Shown here: piece by piece, positions 62,306 to 64,000 of the stretch
Position numbering within the stretch: the stretch's first letter is position 1
How the letters are laid out: the number at the start of each line of letters is the position of its first letter
From: Alphaproteobacteria bacterium
Lineage (GTDB): Bacteria > Pseudomonadota > Alphaproteobacteria > Rs-D84
DNA: 64,000 nucleotides
Direction of reading: 5' to 3'
NCBI GenBank assembly: GCA_017524525.1
Contig: JAFXVM010000005.1
Coordinates: 48,383 to 112,382 of the forward strand
Made by a program: the position numbers and the translations under genes
The notes under the pieces: generated by a model
Databases searched by the model: none
The model's input: the letters and a program-made list of their open reading frames with translations, nothing else
What the model was told of the DNA's origin: nothing

Positions 62306-62854
62306 ATGAACCGCAGCATTAAATTCAAACTTAAAAATGGTAAAATTGTCACTATTCGTCGTATTCGTGGGACAGATTATGATGCTATGATGAAATTTTT
62401 TGATAAATTTGTTCGTGACCCTGGTGTAAAATATACAAGTCAATATCTTGGGCAACCCAAAAAGAACAAAGAATCGTGTATTAAAATGTACGATAACCCA
62501 AATAATTTATTTCTTGGTGCTTGGGATGGCGATAATTTAATTGGTGAATCTACTATTACAAGAATTGCACCAGACAACCCGAAATATCGCGGTTTAACCG
62601 GTGAAACAGGCAGTATAATTCTTAATAAATATACATCCCAAGGGCTTGGTGGCAAACTTAAAACTATTATTGAAAAGTGGGCACGTGAAAATGGGGTGCA
62701 TAAACTTTATGCCGAAGTTTATCACAAAAACATTCGTTCTTTGAGTAATTTGTTAAAACACGGTTATACCATCGTTGGAATAAAACACGATGCCGCAATA
62801 ATCGATAAAGAATGGATGCACGAATATATTCTGGAAAAAATATTAGAAAAATAA
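62306..62854 (+). CDS. GNAT-family N-acetyltransferase
   Basis: 182 residues. Acetyl-CoA-dependent acetylation of an unknown amine. Strand/helix pattern of the GNAT fold with the CoA-binding motif TSQGLGGKLKTIIEKWA (~112-128) and the C-terminal NIRSLSNLLKHGYTIVGI, typical of the RimI-like group. AAAGGAAAC precedes the ATG. It lies in the repeat-bounded array. Confidence 0.82.
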   Translation: MNRSIKFKLKNGKIVTIRRIRGTDYDAMMKFFDKFVRDPGVKYTSQYLGQPKKNKESCIKMYDNPNNLFLGAWDGDNLIGESTITRIAPDNPKYRGLTGETGSIILNKYTSQGLGGKLKTIIEKWARENGVHKLYAEVYHKNIRSLSNLLKHGYTIVGIKHDAAIIDKEWMHEYILEKILEK

Positions 62855-62886
62855 TTCAAATACCCACAATGAATACGAACCATGGG

Positions 62887-63106
62887 AAAGGTTAGATATC
62901 TAACCTTTTCTTTTTAAAAGTTCGTAAATGTGTGAAACGGTGCCTATTTTCACCACCTAACTTTCGAACTCGCGAACATATTGGGAAATAAAGGAAAAAC
63001 CGACCCAAAAGGTCGGTTTTGATTCTTGGCAGGGTCATCTGTGCAATTCACGAGCTAATGACTTACATGATTTGTTGTCGTTCGGGAAAGATATTAAGGT
63101 GTTTTT
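62887..63106. repeat. composite intergenic repeat, copy D
   Basis: A perfect 22-bp palindrome with centre GGTTAGAT/ATCTAACC (62887-62908), AGTTCGTAA (62919-62927) with TTTCGAACT (62962-62970, one mismatch), terminator AAAACCGACC/GGTCGGTTTT (62996-63020), then TTGGCAGG, GTGCAATTCACGAGC, and GTTGTCGTTCGGGAAAGATATTAAGG. Confidence 0.85.
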
Positions 63107-63118
63107 AGATAAATATGT

Positions 63119-63664
63119 TTAATTCTTGTGTTTAAATTTTGCAAAACAATTTGTATCACGAAAACGATTTTCGTATTTTAACCACCTGTCTTGTTTCAAA
63201 ACAGCTTCCAACTCATACCCCAATTTCTTTGCAACATTTACAGAATTCTTATTTCGAACATCATTATGAATAATGATTTTATTGAACCCATTCTTGAATA
63301 ATTCTTGTTCCAGCACGCGTACAGATTCCATAACATATCCGTTACCACGATAATCATTTGCCAGCCAATACCCAAGTGCTACCTTTTTATTACCAGAATC
63401 AACTTCTACTGCACCACACATACCAATTATTGTATCGTTCAGGACAATAGCGTATTCAAAGGCATCGTCATTATCCCATTTTTTATCAGATAAAATTAGA
63501 AAATTATGTGTATCTTTCACAGATTTGGTATTATTTAACCATTGCATCCAAGGCAATAGATATTTCTTGTTTTGCATCAACACTTCATACATCAACTCTG
63601 CATTATACATTGACGGTTCAAGATGCATTAAAATGATTCTTTTCCCTTTCAATATGATTTTCAT
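63119..63664 (-). CDS. GNAT-family N-acetyltransferase (RimJ/RimL type)
   Basis: 181 residues. RimJ-like features: an N-terminal IILKGKRIILMHL strand, LGYWLANDYRGNGYVMESV (CoA loop, R/G-rich), and NKIIIHNDVRNKNSVNVAKKLGYELEAVL. Substrate unknown (ribosomal or small-molecule amine). Unlike the other array genes it lies on the minus strand, between repeat copies D and E. Upstream sequence lacks a clear AAGGAG but has AAAGGAC-like bases about 5 bases before ATG. Confidence 0.82.
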   Translation of the reverse strand: MKIILKGKRIILMHLEPSMYNAELMYEVLMQNKKYLLPWMQWLNNTKSVKDTHNFLILSDKKWDNDDAFEYAIVLNDTIIGMCGAVEVDSGNKKVALGYWLANDYRGNGYVMESVRVLEQELFKNGFNKIIIHNDVRNKNSVNVAKKLGYELEAVLKQDRWLKYENRFRDTNCFAKFKHKN

Positions 63665-63720
63665 TATGGTCCTTTTTTATATGTAGATTATATCATAAAA
63701 AGAATCAAATATCTAATTTA

Positions 63721-63835
63721 AGTTCGTAAATTGGTAAAACGGGCTATGTTTTTAACACTCAGCTTACGAACTCGTGCAAGTATTAGAAAACCAATAAAAA
63801 ACACCGCTTCGTGCGGTGTTTTGATTTCTGGCAGT
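63721..63835. repeat. composite intergenic repeat, copy E (partial)
   Basis: AGTTCGTAA (63721-63729) and TTACGAACT (63774-63782), terminator AAACACCGC/GCGGTGTTT (63799-63821) and TGGCAG (63829). The 5' palindrome is reduced to ATCTAATTT and the tail after TGGCAG differs from the other copies. Confidence 0.8.
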
Positions 63836-64000
63836 CCCACCGCTTCCTCGATACACAATAATAAAAATCTATAAAAACTCCCTCGGCTAATGCCTGCGGG
63901 GCATTCGTAATGTGTTCGCTACACTTTATTTGCGAACACAAACTCATAGTCGTATTAACAAACTCCGTTTTTATGATTTTTCTAATTGTGTATTCTCGTA
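63836..64000. other. non-coding end of the window
   Basis: 165 bp without a gene; GC-poor with a GTGTTCGC...GCGAACAC imperfect inverted repeat near 63920-63950. No other feature. Confidence 0.5.

Noticed and set aside
59831..63835. Classical integron attC sites for the array repeats
   Set aside because: GTTAGAT and ATCTAAC resemble the R boxes, but they stand next to each other as one palindrome instead of at the two ends of a 60-140-bp site, copies A and E break the consensus, and no tyrosine recombinase is in the window. Kept only as a hypothesis.
1..64000. CRISPR arrays, transposases or phage genes
   Set aside because: No regular spacer-repeat array, no transposase or integrase motif and no phage structural gene was seen on either strand.

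Overview
The window is AT-rich, gene-dense chromosomal DNA from a Gram-negative alphaproteobacterium. The evidence is a clear GcrA cell-cycle regulator, lipid A genes (lpxA, lpxB), lptE, a RodZ-like protein, ZapA, TspO and a short bactofilin next to an M23 peptidase. TGA is used as stop. The high AT content, the many cysteine-rich exported proteins and an acyl-ACP thioesterase of the gut-bacterial kind suggest an uncultured host-associated lineage (RF32/Enterousia-like). That placement is inference.

Layout. 1-5 kb: 3' end of adk, corA, acpS, a large acidic membrane protein and gcrA. 5-10.5 kb: an apparent operon of a stand-alone prepilin peptidase and three large exported proteins, then a small exported Cys protein. 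10.4-11.2 kb: a duplicated non-coding unit and four tRNA genes (Val, Leu, Ala, Leu). 11.3-24 kb: an 862-residue Cys-rich exported protein, lpxB/lpxA, a membrane protein, an operon methyltransferase-M23 peptidase-bactofilin-rpiB, leuS, a long structured leader before an exported protein, and a HAD-like protein. 24.2-25 kb: non-coding AT-rich DNA with direct repeats and a very long perfect hairpin. 25-46 kb: housekeeping genes (mscL with a zinc ribbon, aroK, prfA, hisS, transketolase, rnhA, rlmE, uvrA, rodZ-like, dus, ftsB-like, tspO, comM, lepB, rnc, secG), a protein consisting only of the signal-recognition M domain, and several Cys-rich exported proteins. 46.8-59.4 kb: priA, an APH-fold kinase, miaA, gap, zapA with a coiled-coil partner, an acidic AT-hook-like protein, radC, map, holA, lptE and a Cys-repeat membrane protein. 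59.5-64 kb: single accessory genes, each separated by copies of a composite intergenic repeat, like a cassette array.

Two genome-scale patterns stand out. First, at least nine genes (aroK, transketolase, uvrA, dus, an ftsB-like gene, comM, priA, miaA, the gene before zapA, and a cassette gene) have a -10 hexamer only 6-8 bases before the ATG and no Shine-Dalgarno sequence. They are probably read from leaderless mRNAs, while neighbouring genes have ordinary AAGGAG sites. Second, the 59.8-63.9 kb repeats contain, in fixed order, an inverted repeat with GGTTAGAT, a second inverted repeat AGTTCGTAA/TTACGAACT, a terminator whose sequence varies but whose place is kept, and a conserved block ending near GTTCGGGAAAGAT. 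This cassette-like array is the best candidate here for an undescribed system.
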